Below, piece by piece: positions 63,919 through 64,000 of a DNA stretch of 64,000 bases. The position numbers and the translations under genes are program-made. The number at the start of each line of letters is the position of its first letter. The stretch's first letter is position 1. The notes beneath the pieces were generated by a model that saw only the letters and a program-made list of their open reading frames with translations, was not told the origin of the DNA and did no database searches. The stretch lies in the NCBI RefSeq assembly GCF_900105165.1, contig NZ_LT629740.1:5332001-5396000 (forward strand). Reading direction: 5' to 3'. This DNA is from Mucilaginibacter mallensis. Lineage in GTDB: Bacteria > Bacteroidota > Bacteroidia > Sphingobacteriales > Sphingobacteriaceae.

Positions 63919-64000
63919 TTAGTTTTTTACCACCGTATAAGTTGGGCCAAGCAATGGATTTCCAAAACTCAGGGATACTGTATACGTACCAGCTACTGCC
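63919..64000 (-). CDS. C-terminus of a probable SusE/SusF-like lipoprotein (partial)
   Basis: The last 26 codons read AVAGTYTVSLSFGNPLLGPT then YTVVKN and stop. The pattern GTYTV-x-x-x-F/D...YTV is what ends starch-binding SusE/SusF-type proteins, and the place next to GH13/GH65 fits a Sus locus. The rest is beyond the right edge, so the assignment is provisional. Confidence 0.5.
   Translation of the reverse strand, partial: AVAGTYTVSLSFGNPLLGPTYTVVKN

Noticed and set aside
1-64000. CRISPR array or phage region
   Set aside because: No regularly spaced repeats with variable spacers, and no phage structural, integrase or transposase genes were seen in the window.

Overview
The window looks like chromosomal DNA of a Bacteroidota bacterium of the Sphingobacteriaceae type; Mucilaginibacter or Pedobacter relatives are the best guess. 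The pointers are a SusC/SusD pair with an N-terminal STN domain, FecR and ECF sigma factors, a TonB receptor paired with a DUF4249 lipoprotein, LytS/LytTR-type regulation, CRTAC1/VCBS lipoproteins, lipoprotein signals with Cys followed by Lys/Arg/Ser, moderate GC and few Shine-Dalgarno sequences. No phage, IS transposase, rRNA or CRISPR array was seen. One tRNA gene, tRNA-Ser(GGA), is present.

Layout. 1-4.3 kb: the N-terminal part of a TonB receptor, a small secreted protein, a TerC family membrane protein, a polyprenyl diphosphate synthase and tRNA-Ser. 4.3-12.1 kb: a fused cytochrome b/molybdopterin oxidoreductase, a DUF2945 protein, an unusual 508-residue protein with a nuclease-like core between two sets of three repeats, a sterol-desaturase-like enzyme, a rifampin ADP-ribosyltransferase (arr), a GNAT and a MocR regulator. 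A 26-bp perfect direct repeat brackets most of this block (6391 and 12094). 12.1-17.5 kb: a DUF4249/TonB receptor pair divergent from a LytS/LytTR two-component pair, with two pairs of 12-bp boxes phased at 21 bp between them. 18-31.9 kb: a FecI/FecR-type polysaccharide or glycan utilisation locus (sigma factor, ABC permease, FecR, SusC, SusD, metallophosphoesterase, GH97) with signs of decay: an apparently frame-shifted Tat signal, a truncated outer-membrane protein, and a FecR-like scrap between sigma factor and permease. 32.2-39.4 kb: an SDR and its AraC neighbour, a DUF4157 (eCIS-core type) protein with a second HExxH domain, a PoxB-like enzyme, OsmC and pirin. 39.6-42.5 kb: an operon of di-haem oxidoreductase, Rieske lipoprotein and porin. 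42.7-51.6 kb: a barrel-gene relic, a PepSY-like protein, a 48-residue CxxC/CxxC protein, DUF1569, and two CRTAC1-type VCBS lipoproteins, one adjoining a vanadium-haloperoxidase-type enzyme. 51.9-59.4 kb: ankyrin proteins, a lipoprotein carbonic anhydrase, a J-domain/KTSC protein, a propeller lipoprotein, and an ECF sigma factor with a partner that appears to span both membranes. 59.5-64 kb: a maltose/starch module (GH65 phosphorylase, GH13 enzyme, and the 3' end of a probable SusE/F-like gene).

The strongest candidates for something undescribed are the repeat-flanked nuclease-like protein and its bracketing direct repeats, the DUF4157 protein with a second metallopeptidase-like domain, and the phased LytTR-like boxes. 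All functional names come from motif reading by eye; no database search was run.
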